Source: Ilex aquifolium
Taxonomy: Eukaryota > Streptophyta > Magnoliopsida > Aquifoliales > Aquifoliaceae
Direction of reading: 5' to 3'
NCBI GenBank assembly: GCA_951799425.1
Contig: OX637403.1
Coordinates: 26,910,311-26,974,310, forward strand
DNA: 64,000 nt
The first letter of the stretch is position 1. The number at the start of each line of letters is the position of its first letter. The notes beneath the pieces were generated by a model. The model saw only the letters and a program-made list of their open reading frames with translations, did not search any database and was not told the origin of the DNA. Of this stretch, positions 45,837-56,736 are shown in pieces. The position numbers were made by a program, and so were the translations under genes.

Positions 45837-46986
45837 TGTGCGACATGATTTTCGCACAATAGTTGCAAAAGACAGATCTCTCCCTTGGTGAGCTCATATT
45901 TGCCTCGAGTGTCGAAGATCCAGTGGCAAGGAAGGGGTTGAGATGGTCCAAAGGGGGCCTAAGGAGTGGTGATGAATTGATGCAGGTGTGGTTCGAAGGA
46001 CTCCGGCGTATCACTGGTGGTTCTTGGAACACAAAAGACAGGTTAGAAAGGGCGCCGGAGTGTTTTCTGGCGTATCCCCTCCGACGATCCAGTCAGTTCT
46101 TTGAGAGAGGGGAAGAAGAAAGCACTGTTATGTATTCTTGAGAGGTGATTTTGCGTACATTTGCATTGTCTTTTTGGAAGCTATTTATACCCACCAAAGG
46201 CTCATCATTACTGGAGGCCTAAATAATAGGTAGTGTCCAGGTATGGGGTAGTGTGCCCCCTATTTCGTATGGGGGAGACCCCATTATTAATTGTTCGGAT
46301 CCCCGAGCAATCAATGTCCTTCCTTTTATGCAAAGGCATTAAATGCTCGGATCCCGGAGCATTTAATGCTCTTTCTTCAATGCTGAGGCATTAAATATCC
46401 TGATACTGGAGCACTTAATGCCCCTCCTTCCTGGCTTCTCAAGTCACTGTTGTTGTCCCATCGACTGAGGATTTATCAAATACTTGTCTGAGACAGCCAC
46501 ATGTCAGCAGGGGTATTTTTGTCTATTTGCCCCTCATCCTGCAATTTATGCCACGCGTCCCGCTCCCCTTGGTGGAGTGTTGTGTTGGTCCTACCATTCT
46601 GACCTCCTTGTGCAGAGTACCCTCATGATTCCTAGTCTAGTTGAGACTGATTAGCTATCAATCAATAGCCTTTCTAGAAGGCGGAGTTATGTGGCAGGGT
46701 CAGAGTCCCAGTAAGTATCCCTGAAGCCGAGGACACTCGGGTGTTTTGGAATGGAGGTACCCTCGGAGTCGAGGGTACGTGGTTTGTTCAAGAAGATGGA
46801 AATTCCTCGGCGCCGAAGGGACCTTGTTGTCAGAGAGCAACGTGCCTCGGTGTCGAGGACACGTGGTCTTGTCAGAGAGAAGGATGTCCTCGGTGCCGAG
46901 GACACGTGGTCTTGTCAGAGAGATGGACGTACTCGGTGCCGAGGGCACATGTCGCAGCCTGCTTCTTTCTCAGAAGTGTCCCATCA
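45837..46986 (-). repeat. 3' LTR of the gypsy element
   Basis: 1150 bp, TGTGCG...CCATCA. The minus strand has TATAAATA at 46192-46199. Near its minus-strand 5' end lies an array of CCTCGGTGCCGAGG-type palindromes (46722-46954). It is equal in length to the solo LTR at 55472-56621. Confidence 0.92.
46722..46954. repeat. Tandem palindrome array in the gypsy LTR
   Basis: Five to six units of about 47 bp, each built on a CCTCGGNGCCGAGG-like palindrome and followed by CACGTGGTCTTGTCAGAGAG or a variant. Two units keep a perfect G-box CACGTG (46860-46865 and 46903-46908). It is in the U3 part for minus-strand transcription. The match in the solo LTR is about 56357-56589. Confidence 0.85.
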
Positions 46987-47163
46987 ACTGCCCCCAGCCC
47001 TTTGATCTTCCTACGGAGGGGATACGTGTCTTTGAAAGTTGAAAGGGCTCAACTGTCACAATTGTCCCATCAATGCATTTAGTCGTTTTTCGTCTTTTAG
47101 AGATCGTGCGCATTGAATGCGCCTAACTTCGTGTTTCGTGAAAAAATGATGGGGGACAGGCCC

Positions 47164-47170
47164 TATATAA
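47164..47170 (+). promoter_or_regulatory. Candidate TATA box for the antisense ORF region
   Basis: TATATAA on the plus strand in a C+T-rich setting (CCCTATATAAACAGAGCC), about 380 bases before the first ATG of the antisense ORF region at 47548. It lies outside the LTR. Whether it is used is unknown. Confidence 0.4.
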
Positions 47171-47547
47171 ACAGAGCCTCACCTTCATTTGCACACTTTC
47201 GAATCCTTGAACTTTTCTCAGAGGTTTCTTCGCCGGAGACTCGTCGGAATCCTTTGCTATTTACTCGAAGAACCTTGCCGGAGTCTTGCTGCGTCTTGTC
47301 GAGGAACTATCCCTAGTCATCGTTTGAAGGAGAAAAAACCCCCTCAAGGCTTCAGTTTACCTCCCCAGCCTCTTTTTTAGTGAGTCTTCCTTTTTTTTTC
47401 CTCTCTTTTTTTTGTTTTTTCTGGCAACTGGTCGTTTTCCAGGCCACCACCGTCTCTCTTCGTCGTTTCTGAGCCTGGTAGTGCCCCTTAGGACTTCCAT
47501 TTTTAGAGAACACCTCCCTTGCACCCTCTTCTATTTCTTCGTATAGA

Positions 47548-49990
47548 ATGCCGAAGAGTCATCGCCCTACTGCCGAGGTCCAAGAGGCTGAGACCTCCAG
47601 GCCGAGGAAATACGCAGTTAAGGGCATTCAACAAATAACCAATTTTAGGGCCCACTATGACATCCCCCGTAGCGTCGGCGTTGACGATTTTGACCCAGCT
47701 CAGCATCGTCCCAACGTCGGCACCGAGGGTGCTATGCCTTTTTATACCAAGGCAATTATGGAGGGCGGGATCAGATTCCCCCTCCATCCACTTCTCCTCT
47801 AATTCTTGTCCCGATTCCATCTCTTCCAAGGGTAGTGTTGTCTAACCGTGTTTAGGATAATCATGGGGGTCGTCAAGCTCAATAGGCGCCTCGGGGTCAA
47901 CCTCGGCCTCAAGGACATTCTCTGCTACTATACTTTGCTGAGGGTGATGCCCCAGCGAAGCTTCTATCTCAAAGCCAGAGATACCTCAATGTACCTCGTG
48001 ACCCATCTCATCGATTCGGACAAGGGGTACAAGGATGACCTGCTGGTCTTCAGTGGAGCCTAGGAGAGGGGGATCGGCCCCGAGTACGATGGCTTGCCCT
48101 GCCCCAAGGAGTGGTGAACAACAAGTACGTCGGCTTCTCCCTCTCTTCTTGGCTTTTTAGCTTCTTGATATTAATGTGCCAAGTCTTGACGATCTTCTTT
48201 CTTTTGTGCAGACGTTTCCTCTCGCGGAGTTGCTCCCCCACCTTGACACTTGGTGAATTTTGACGATCTCGTCACTGGTTGGGGATTCATCGGAGGCGGA
48301 TTTGGCCGAGCGGGTCATATACTATTGGGCTACAGACTAGGATACAAGAAATTTTTGCAACTTCCTCAGCCCTACGACCCCTCCAGGTGGTCCGAGCTTT
48401 TTGAGCAGACCTTGGAGCAGGACTCAGAGCAGAATTTGGAGGAGGATCCTGACAGGGCCACCGAGGCCGAGGTAGAGGGGGTTGCCGAAGGAGCTGAAGT
48501 AGAGGCAGCCGAAGTTAGGGAGTCGCCCGCCACAATCCACTCTGAGCCCAGCACGTCAGGAAGGGACACTTGGCCAGATTTTCAAATCCTCCAAAGCCTA
48601 GACGAGGAGGACGCTCTTGAAGTAGCGATGTCTCGTCGATCGCGTCTAGATCTCAATTATCTGAACCAGAGGGCCGCCCTAGCAGCCGGGAGGGGCAGAG
48701 GGTCTTCCGACAACGTTCCCCCCTCCTCCTCCCAGGAGAACTAACATCAATGCCCCCCTCCCCTTGTGCCCCCGAGATTCACAGGAAGGGGCCAGGTCCG
48801 CGACCGGGAACCTCAACTCGAAGAGGAGGAGAGGAGGACTAGACAAAGGCATGGACCGAGCCTTGGCAGGGTCCTCCTCTGCAACAACAGTAGCAACAAC
48901 AGCAGCAAGAAGATCAGCGAACTCCTCCTCCTCCGCCGGTAGCAGTTGCGGAGGAATGGCGCCCCCGGGCTCGAGACCGAGAAAACAGGGTCATCCGGGT
49001 CAACGACTCCATCATACATAATCCTCACGTGGCCTATGCCGTGAGCGAGACACTTCAGTTTGGAGCTGACATGGCGGAGCACCGGGGACGACCGACCAAC
49101 CAGCTATTCTGCTCAATAATTCAGAACTCCCTTGTTGTAAGTCATGTTACCATTCTTGTTTTATTTTGTCTCCTCCGCCTCAGCGTAACTTTCATTTTTC
49201 CTTCCAACAGGCCTCCCAACAAATATCGGTTATTGTTGCTCGCTACCAAACTTCAAGGTAGAGTCTTAAGCAGGCCGAGCGGGAGAAGGTAGAGGCAGAG
49301 ACGACCCTCGCTACTACTAGGGAGGATGTGGCTGCTAGGGACATTACATTTTCCTCTCAGGCGGCCCAAATCGAAAAGTTGTTGAAGGACGGCGAGTCGG
49401 CCAGGGTTGGCGCTGAAAAACTGAGTGCCACCCTTGCCGACGCTAAGAGGAGGATAACCGAGCAAACGCAGCGGCTATCTTCAGCCGAGGCAAGAGCAGA
49501 GGAGTCGGAGCAGACCTGCTCGACTCTTACTCAGGAGCTTGATAGAGTCAGAGCCCAACTAGAGGCACAGAAGAAGACAGAGCAGCAGATTGCCGACGAA
49601 TGTGCTGACGACGTTGTGGCCGCTCTTGAAGAAAACAAGAGAGAGTTCTTCAAGAAGGGATGGGACGAGGCCCTCAAAGCTGCCGGCGTTCCTGCTGACT
49701 CTCATTTGTTCCTGGAGCATGAGTATGTTCCATCCGAAGCGATGATGTAGGCGGCGGCGGAGATAACAGCAGAAGATGCTGCAAATGCCTAAGGGCAAAG
49801 CTCGGCAGAACTCCCTGATACCACGATCCCGGCTTCAGCTGCTGCTGTTCTCCCAAAGACCAACCCTCTAGCCCCGGAATCGGTAGTGCCTCTAGCTCCT
49901 GCTCCTGTTCCTCCTGCCAACACCACCAATATTGTTTCTTCACCCAGCATAGAAGAGCTTTTTGGGGAAGCTACTGGAGATGCTGGTGAA
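47548..49990 (+). mobile_element. Antisense additional ORF region of the gypsy element
   Basis: Plus-strand frames opposite to gag-pol. The first parts (DIPRSVGVDDFDP, GGIRFPLHPLL, RIIMGVVKLNRRLGVNLGLK) resemble the domain Pfam calls putative gypsy type transposon (PF04195). Later parts are Glu/Ala-rich and then a coiled coil with heptad-like spacing (49328-49750, QIEKLLKDGE to RAQLEAQKK). Such extra ORFs between pol and 3' LTR are described for Tat-lineage elements; their role is unknown. It is broken, like the rest of the element. Confidence 0.7.
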
Positions 49991-50365
49991 GTGTTTAGCC
50001 CTCCCCCTTCAGCAGCCTAGACTTAGGATTTTGTCTCTTGTACTTTTTCCTTTTGTAGCCCGGGACGCAAAGCCCCTTTTTCTTTTGGAATGAAAAATCG
50101 ACTTTGCCTTATCAATGCTTTCTTTTCTTGTGTTTTCTTGTAGCATACTTAGCCATATTTCATGTCTCTTTTTTGTGCTTCACGTATGTACTTGTTAGCA
50201 ACTTCTAACTTCGAAGACCTCTGACTTCCAAGTGTCAACCCTTGGGGTCAAAGGTACCTCATTCGGATAGAATCAGCATTGACGTTCCTCAGCTCCGAGG
50301 AGGATCTACGCTGAGGTTTAGTGATTTCATTTTTGCCATAGGGACAACGAATTTACGTAACTTTT

Positions 50366-50970
50366 TGTGAGATCCTGGTGTCCCACATCGGTTAGGGAGG
50401 AGAAAGTTACTGGGCTTATAAGTAAGCCCCTCATCTTCAATGGTATAAGGCCTTCCAGCGAGGGATACTCGTAGTGGGAACAAAGCCTTGAGGGGGAGGG
50501 GTACTCCTGCCAAAGAGGACAATATTATATCATGTGTGGGCAGAGGTGCTTCCACTGGCGCCACTCTGATATAAGGCATTTTCCCAGGGGTACTGGGTCG
50601 AACAAAACTGTGAGGGCCAATGGGCCCAAAGCGGACAATATTATGCCATGTGGTGGGTGGGGTGTTACAAGTTGGTATCAAAGCTGACTCTCGCCTGGAC
50701 CGAGTGTGGGCCCCTGCCGTGCTCGCGTGTAGTGAGCGGACAGGTAGCTGGCGAGCTGCTGCACGGGGACGTGCAGCCCTGAGGGGGTGGATTGTGAGAT
50801 ATTGGTGTCCCACATCGGTTAGGGAGGGAAAAGTTGTTGAGCTTATAAGTAAGCCCCTCGCCTTACATAGCATAAGGCATTTTTCCAGGGGTACTGGGAG
50901 AAACAAAATCGTGAAGGCCAGTGGGTCCAAAGCAGACAATATTATGCTATGTGGAGGGTGGGGTGTTACA
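50366..50970 (+). mobile_element. TRIM (miniature LTR element) nested in the gypsy element
   Basis: 605 bp, flanked by CTTTT at 50361-50365 and 50971-50975. The LTRs start TGTGAGAT, contain GGTGTCCCACATCGGTTAGG and end GTTACA. The left LTR is 50366-50669 and the right LTR 50793-50970, so they differ in length. After the left LTR comes TGGTATCAAAGC, a tRNA-Met-type primer site; before the right LTR is the purine run TGAGGGGGTGGA. Nothing is coded. It is younger than the gypsy element. Confidence 0.88.
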
Positions 50971-51479
50971 CTTTTGACTCCGGTTAGCTTCATCTTCCTT
51001 CTTTGTCGTCCCGGGGGAGGGGGGGTTTCCCTTTCCTTATTGACACCGAACTTAGTCAACCTCACCCATGTACTTGTGCAAGCATACCCTAGGGGTCGGT
51101 CTCGAAGTTTGCGAGGACTCTTGGGCGTGATCTTCGCCCTGAGCAACACAGCCGATCAGCGCCCTTCTGCTAGGGTCATTTTTCATTCAGGGGGCATGCC
51201 CCTGCATATTAGTTGAAGGCTGGGGTTCCCGAGTCTCGACCCCCGAATCGTGCTCTTCCTAGGAGGCTTGCCCCCGAATCTTATTCGGAATTTGGAGTCC
51301 TTGAGACAGCTTCCAGGGCCATGCCCTTTCCAGGAGGCTTGCTCATGTTCTTCATTTGGAGGCAGGAATCCCCGAGACTCTACCCCCAGGGCCATGCCCT
51401 CTTTAGGAGGCTTGCTCCTGTCCTTATTCAGAAGCTGGAGTCCTTGAGATAAAACCATCACCTCATGGTGATAAGCCTT

Positions 51480-51887
51480 CATACGGGAGTCCCTTGCCTC
51501 GAATTCTCCATTGATCTGGTTGACCACTAGCATGAAATTGCAGTGGACAGTCAGCTAGGCTGCTCTTGTTGCATCAGCAAGTTTGAGCCCGGAGATTAGG
51601 GCCTCGTACTCTACTTCATTGTTGGATGCCTTAAAGCCTAGCCGGACAGCTTGCTCAATGACCAATCCTTCCGGGGAGACCAACAGTACTCCGATTTTGG
51701 AACCCCTGCTGTTAGAGGATCCGTCCACACACAGGCTCCAGGAGAGCTCTTGACTACCAGCTGAGGGTACCTCTCCGAGGAGGGAGGGCCCCTCCGGCAG
51801 AAGAGGCTCCCCGGAGAACTCCGCCAATACTTGTCCCTTTATGGCAGTGCGAGGTTTGAAGTGGACCTCATGTTCTCCCAGCTCCAC
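51480..51887 (-). mobile_element. RNase H part of the gypsy element
   Basis: SWSLCVDGSSNSRGSKIG, then ASNNEVEYEALISGLKLA and VVNQINGEFEARD are RNase H hallmarks of Ty3-gypsy pol. Part of the broken element 45837-54337. Confidence 0.8.
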
Positions 51888-52002
51888 CGCTCATCTGGCT
51901 ATTCTCCCCGAGAGGTTTGTTTAGGTCAGTGAAGTCTCCACAAACACGCCATTTTCCACCTTTCTTTTTCACACAAACCGTGTTTGACAGCCACTCCGAG
52001 AA

Positions 52003-52353
52003 CTAAACTTCCCGGATGGTGTCAGCCTCCAGGAGCCTGTCTACCTCTTCATTCACCGTTTGGGCGTGATGCGATGCCGTACGCCGAGGCTTTTGCTTTA
52101 CCGATCTATGAGCGGGGTCAACATGAAGCTTATGGGTTATAACGTCGGGGCTGATTCCCTTCATTTCCGTGGCCTCCCAAGCAAACACATCTACATTTCT
52201 TCTCAAAAAATTGGCCATCTCTTCCTGCTCGGCCGGGGGCATGGCGAAGCCGATCAGGAAGTATCTGTCCTCATCTCCGTCTGCCAGAAATACCTTCCGG
52301 AGATCCTCCACCGAGCGGTCTTCCAGATCCATCCGTGGCTCATCGACCCCCAT
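52003..52353 (-). mobile_element. RT-region part of the gypsy element
   Basis: FAWEATEMKGISPDVITHKL, then VKQKPRR and VDRLLEADTIREV match the start of gypsy reverse transcriptase regions. Part of the broken element. Confidence 0.8.
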
Positions 52354-52440
52354 CCGCCCAGACTGTAATTGCTATTTGTTTAGGACTTTCTCGGGTTCTC
52401 GCTTTTTCTCCTTGGAGGTGACCCCCGCCCTTACTGCTGA

Positions 52441-52962
52441 TTAGAAATAATTTTTGGCGGACGCTTGGTCCCCGCGGATCTCCCTCACTCCCTTAGGGGT
52501 GGGGAACTTCAACTTTTGATGATAGGTGGAGTGCACCGCTCCCAGCGCATGTAGCCAAGCTCGCCCCATAATAATGTTGTAAGGTGAATCGAAATCGATC
52601 ACCATGAACTCCGTGTTGATTGTGATAGGCCCGGTGATCACCGGCAGTGTGATTTTGCCCAAGGGTAAGGCGTACGAACCATTAAATCCAACGAGGGGCG
52701 TATTGATTTTGGTAAGATATTGACAACCCAACCCCATGCACTTCAATACTTCGAAGTACATTACCTCGGAAGAGCTCCCAGAGTCCACCAAGACCCTTTT
52801 GACGTCAAAGTTGCCAATCTTCAAGGTTAGAACCAAGGCATTTTCGTGGGGGAGGACCACTGCGAGGTCGGCATCGAAAAAAGTAATGTCTCCCTTGCCG
52901 GTCCGGGGCCTCTTGTCTGGTCGGCCTCCCTCTCTCTCATCCACCCTTCTTGTAAAAGCCAC
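52441..52962 (-). mobile_element. Protease part of the gypsy element
   Basis: VKRVLVDSGSSSEVMYFEVL contains the aspartic protease DSGS site, followed by FNGSYALPLGKITLPV and YNIIMGRAWLHALGAV, typical of plant gypsy retropepsin-like regions. Confidence 0.85.
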
Positions 52963-53639
52963 CCTTTTAAGGTCTGAGGGTTTTGGACGTCGGACGCTCC
53001 GGAGGGCAAACGTGAATAACGTCGATCACATTGCCTCGAACAATGGCTTGGTTGTTGGCACCATGGACCTCCACTGGTGCTGCTTCCTCAATGTATTCCT
53101 TCAAGTGTCCCTCCTGTACCAATTTCTCTAAGAAATACTTATAGACCCTACAATCTTCGGTAAGGTGTCCAAAGTCTTGGTGGTATGAACATTTCACTTT
53201 CTGGTTTCGGGTGGATGGATCCCCTTGCATCCTGGGTGGCCATTTAAAGAAAGGCTCTCTCTTGATCTTGTGGAGTAGTTTATAAATGGGCTCCTTGAAC
53301 AGAGTGTGGACCCCCTAGAAGGAGCTCCCTGACAGAGGCACTAGCCCCTTCTGGGGGCTATCTCCCTTTATCTTTCCTTTTTCTTCGGGGCAAGAGTCTT
53401 TCCTCTGCCCCCCATCATTTCATCCTCCACTCGAGAATATTTGTTGATTCGAGCCATCAGCTCGCACATGTCTACTGGCATTTTCTTCGTCAATGACCTA
53501 TAGAGGTCGGTGTCTCGCAGGAGGCCAAGCCTGAAGGAGGTCGCCGCCATAACCTCAGAACATCCTTCTACTTCGTTCACCTCCTCCCAGTACCGCACGA
53601 CATACTGGAAAAGGGATTCTCCTTCCTTTTGTCTCAGGG

Positions 53640-54262
53640 TTAGGAACGACCCAACGTCCTCGGGGCGTCTGCTTCTTGTGATGAACCGGCAGTAAATCTT
53701 CTAGTCAGCTCTTTCCAAGACCCTATGCTGCAAGGTGGGAGGGTTTCAAACCACTTCATGGCGGTGTCCCCCAAGCTTATTGAGAACACTCGGCATAACA
53801 ACCGATGGTCTGTGTGGTATAAGGACATCATTTGCTTGTACTGCCGGAGGTGGGCTTCCGGGTCAGAGCGTCCATTATATACCTTAAACCTTGGCACCAC
53901 GAACTTTTTTGGGATCTCCATTTCTACAATCTGCATAGTAAAGGGCGATTGGATAGCCTCATCGTCAGAGTTGTCCTCCAGAATGGCCCTGTCTCTTCTT
54001 GCTGGATGGAACCATGCCATTTGGCCTTCCTCCTGCTCGGGGTATGCCTCACCTCCTCGGGGTCGGTCCCCTCGTCCTCCTGTGTCAAGGTGTCGGACAG
54101 AAAGGGTCGAACCCTCCTCGGACTCATCTGCGCCTCCTCGCCCTGACAGCCTCCGTCGGAGGTCACTCCAAGCCAATGTTCTAGTCCTCTTGGCTGGAAC
54201 CTCCGGGAGCTACCCCTTGGCCCTTGGACGTTTCGGAGCCCTGGAGCTCCCCGCTCTGCCAC
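53640..54262 (-). mobile_element. Gag part of the gypsy element
   Basis: PKKFVVPRFKVYNGRSDPEA, then HLRQYKQMMSLYH and AMKWFETLPPCSIGSWKELT are the retrotransposon gag signature (PF03732-like). Related frames continue leftward to about 53370. Part of the broken element. Confidence 0.85.
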
Positions 54263-54337
54263 TTAAGCGATTTCTCAGATCCTCGGGTCCCACCTCCCTA
54301 ACGGAGGGAGCCCTGGGCGTTTCGGAGCCCTGGTGAA

Positions 54338-55471
54338 ATTAATTTAACCTTTACTTTTATCAACTTAAGACCAATTCTTCAATTGAACACTAAATTAAAA
54401 ATCAATTTCACCAAACTGAACACCAATCGTGATTATACGTACTCTCTTTTTTTCTCTTTTAAAGTCATATTATATTTTTAAATTGAGACGAAATGGTTGG
54501 GCTATGTGGTGTAATTGATCCTTAAATTGAGCAGTAATGGTCAAATTGCTTAATGAATTGGAGTTAAAATTGTTCATGAGTACATTTTTTTTTTCAATTT
54601 CCTTCTTATTCCATCATTCACTATTAATGAGAGAGAGATCAACTATTGACGAGTGAAGGACCCACTTGAATTTATGGGTCTCACTTGAATGCATTGTAGA
54701 TGATGTGTTAAGAAGGAAATTGAAAAAAAGTGTGCTGGAGAGGATATCTTTTTTTTTTTACTAGATGTTGTAGTCAAAATACCTTTTGCGTATCTGAATA
54801 TGCCACATGTCTTTACCTCTTGTCAGGGGCGGCCCGAGACATTTTAGGGTCTAAAGCAAAAATGATAAATGAGGTTTTTTATTTTTAATATTAATAATAA
54901 ATTTAATTTTTTTAAATATAAAAAATATTAATTAAATTTTTATATTCAATCTTTTGTTACCATATTTGAACTTCATGGTAAAAGAGAAAGAATGACTGAA
55001 AAATTAGGATGGTAAATTTAAACTTAACTTTTTTGGGGGTTAAAACTAGATTTTTTAGTAGCTTTAGTTTTATTGTTAGTTTTTTTCCTTTTTAAGAAAA
55101 ATAAATAAATTTTCACATAGTTAATTTTACGGCTGAATTAATGGTCCAATCTACTTAAGTTAAAATATTTTGTTTGAGTATGGATTTAAATTTTTTGTTT
55201 GAATTATTACTGCACAGTTATAAATTATGGAACCTTCCTTGAAGTGAGGCCTTAATTTTTTTATTTTTTTTTGATTGGGCATGTTTTTTTATAAAACCTT
55301 TTTGTAGGGCTTAAAGTATTTATGGATTTAATTTCGTACATAGACTATTTATGATATCTAAAAATTTGGGGTTTTCTTTAAAAATGAGACGTAAAGTCCA
55401 AGCTTTTTCAATCCCCCTTGCCTCATGTTTTTGAAATTAAGACGTAAACAATCACATAATCCTTTTGTAGG
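54338..55471. repeat. Flank A', right member of a direct duplication
   Basis: Nearly identical to 44705-45836. It starts within the gypsy internal region at a short shared ATTAA-like match and ends GTAGG before the solo LTR. Only a few substitutions are visible by eye, so the two are a recent duplicate or an allelic pair. Confidence 0.9.
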
Positions 55472-56621
55472 TGTACGCGATGATTTTCGCACAATAGTTG
55501 TAAAAAACAGATATCTCCCTTGGTGAGCTCATATTTGTCTCGAGTGTCGAAGATCCAGTGGCAAGGAAGGGGTTGAGATGGGCCAAAGGGGGCCTAAGGA
55601 GTGGTGATGAATTGATGCAGGTGTGGTTCGAAGAACTCCGGCGTATCACTGGTGGTTCCTGAAACACAAAGGATAGGTTAGAAAGAGCGCCGGAGTGTTT
55701 TCCAGCGTATCCCCTTCGACGATCCAGTCAGTTCTTTGAGAGAGAGGAAGAAGAAAGCATTGTTATGAATTCTTGAGAGGTGATTTTGCGTACCTTTGCA
55801 TTGTATTTTGGAAGTTATTTATATCCACCAAATGCTCATCATTACTAGAGGCTTAAATAGTAGGTAGTGTCCAGGTATGGGGCAGTGTGCCCCCTATTTC
55901 GTATGGGGGAGACCCCATTATTAATTGTTCGGATCCCCGAGCAATCAATGTCCTTCCTTTTATGCAAAGGCAATAAATGCTCAGATCCCGGAATATTTAA
56001 TGCTCTTTCTTCAATGCTGAGGCATTAAATGTCCTGATACTAGAGCACTTAATGCCCCTCTTTCCTAGCTTCTCGAGTCACTGTTAATGTCCTATCGAAA
56101 TGAGGATTCATTAAATACTTGCATGAGACAGCCGCATGTCAGCAGGGGTATTTTTGTCTATTTGCCCCTCATCCTGCACTTTATGCCACACGTCCCCCTC
56201 CCCTTGGTGGAGTGTTGTGTTGGTCCTGCCATTCTGACCTCCTTGTGTAGTGTACCCTCATGATTCCTAGTCTAGTTGAGGCTAATCAGCTGTCAATCAA
56301 TAGCATTTTTAGAATGCGGAGTTATGTGGCAGGGCCAGAATCCTAGTAAGTATCCCTGAAGCCGAGGACACCCGGGTGTCTTGGAATGGAGGTACCCTCG
56401 CAGCCGAGGGTACGTTGTTTGTTCAAGAAGATGGAGATTCCTCGGCGCCGAGGGGACCTTGTCGTCAGAGAGTAACGTGCCTCGGTGCCGAGGACAAGTG
56501 GTCTTGTCAGAGAGAAGGATGTCCTCGGTGCCGAGGACAAGTGATCTTGTCAGAGAGATGGACGCACTCGGTGTCGAGGGCATGTGTCGCAACCTGTTTC
56601 TTTCTCAGAAGTGTCCCATCA
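55472..56621 (-). mobile_element. Solo LTR of the gypsy family with intact target duplication
   Basis: 1150 bp, TGTACG...CCATCA, bordered by GTAGG at 55467-55471 and 56622-56626. Beyond 56626 the CNL 5' flank continues as in unit 1 (GTATTTTCTC). Its palindrome array at about 56357-56589 lacks the perfect CACGTG of the other LTR. Confidence 0.93.
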
Positions 56622-56736
56622 GTAGGTATTTTCTCTTTTGTAATGTATATTTTTTTCTCCCTCACCTTGTTATAAGTGTGGGCGTCGTTGTCCAATAGTT
56701 ACAACTTTTTTTCTAATATTTTTGATTCATTTCGAT

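Larger units (their letters stand above)
45837..54337 (-). mobile_element. Ty3-gypsy element, Tat/Retand-like, broken
   Basis: The 3' LTR is 45837-46986, preceded by GTAGG. On the minus strand the parts run gag (53640-54262), protease (52441-52962, LVDSGSSSEV), RT region (52003-52353) and RNase H (about 51480-51887, CVDGSSNSRG and NNEVEYEAL). An antisense additional ORF region (47548-49990) lies between pol and the 3' LTR, a layout known in Tat-lineage elements. I recognise no integrase. It is clearly broken, with more than five breaks. At 54338 it gives way to a second copy of flank A rather than to a 5' LTR. A TRIM is nested inside. LTR divergence from the solo LTR at 55472-56621 is several percent in the parts compared, so it is much older than the copia insertions. 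Confidence 0.9.

Noticed and set aside
46687-47082. Small frames in the LTR palindrome array encoding RCRGHVVLSER-like repeats
   Set aside because: The repeated peptides mirror the 47-bp DNA repeats in several frames at once and lie within the LTR U3.
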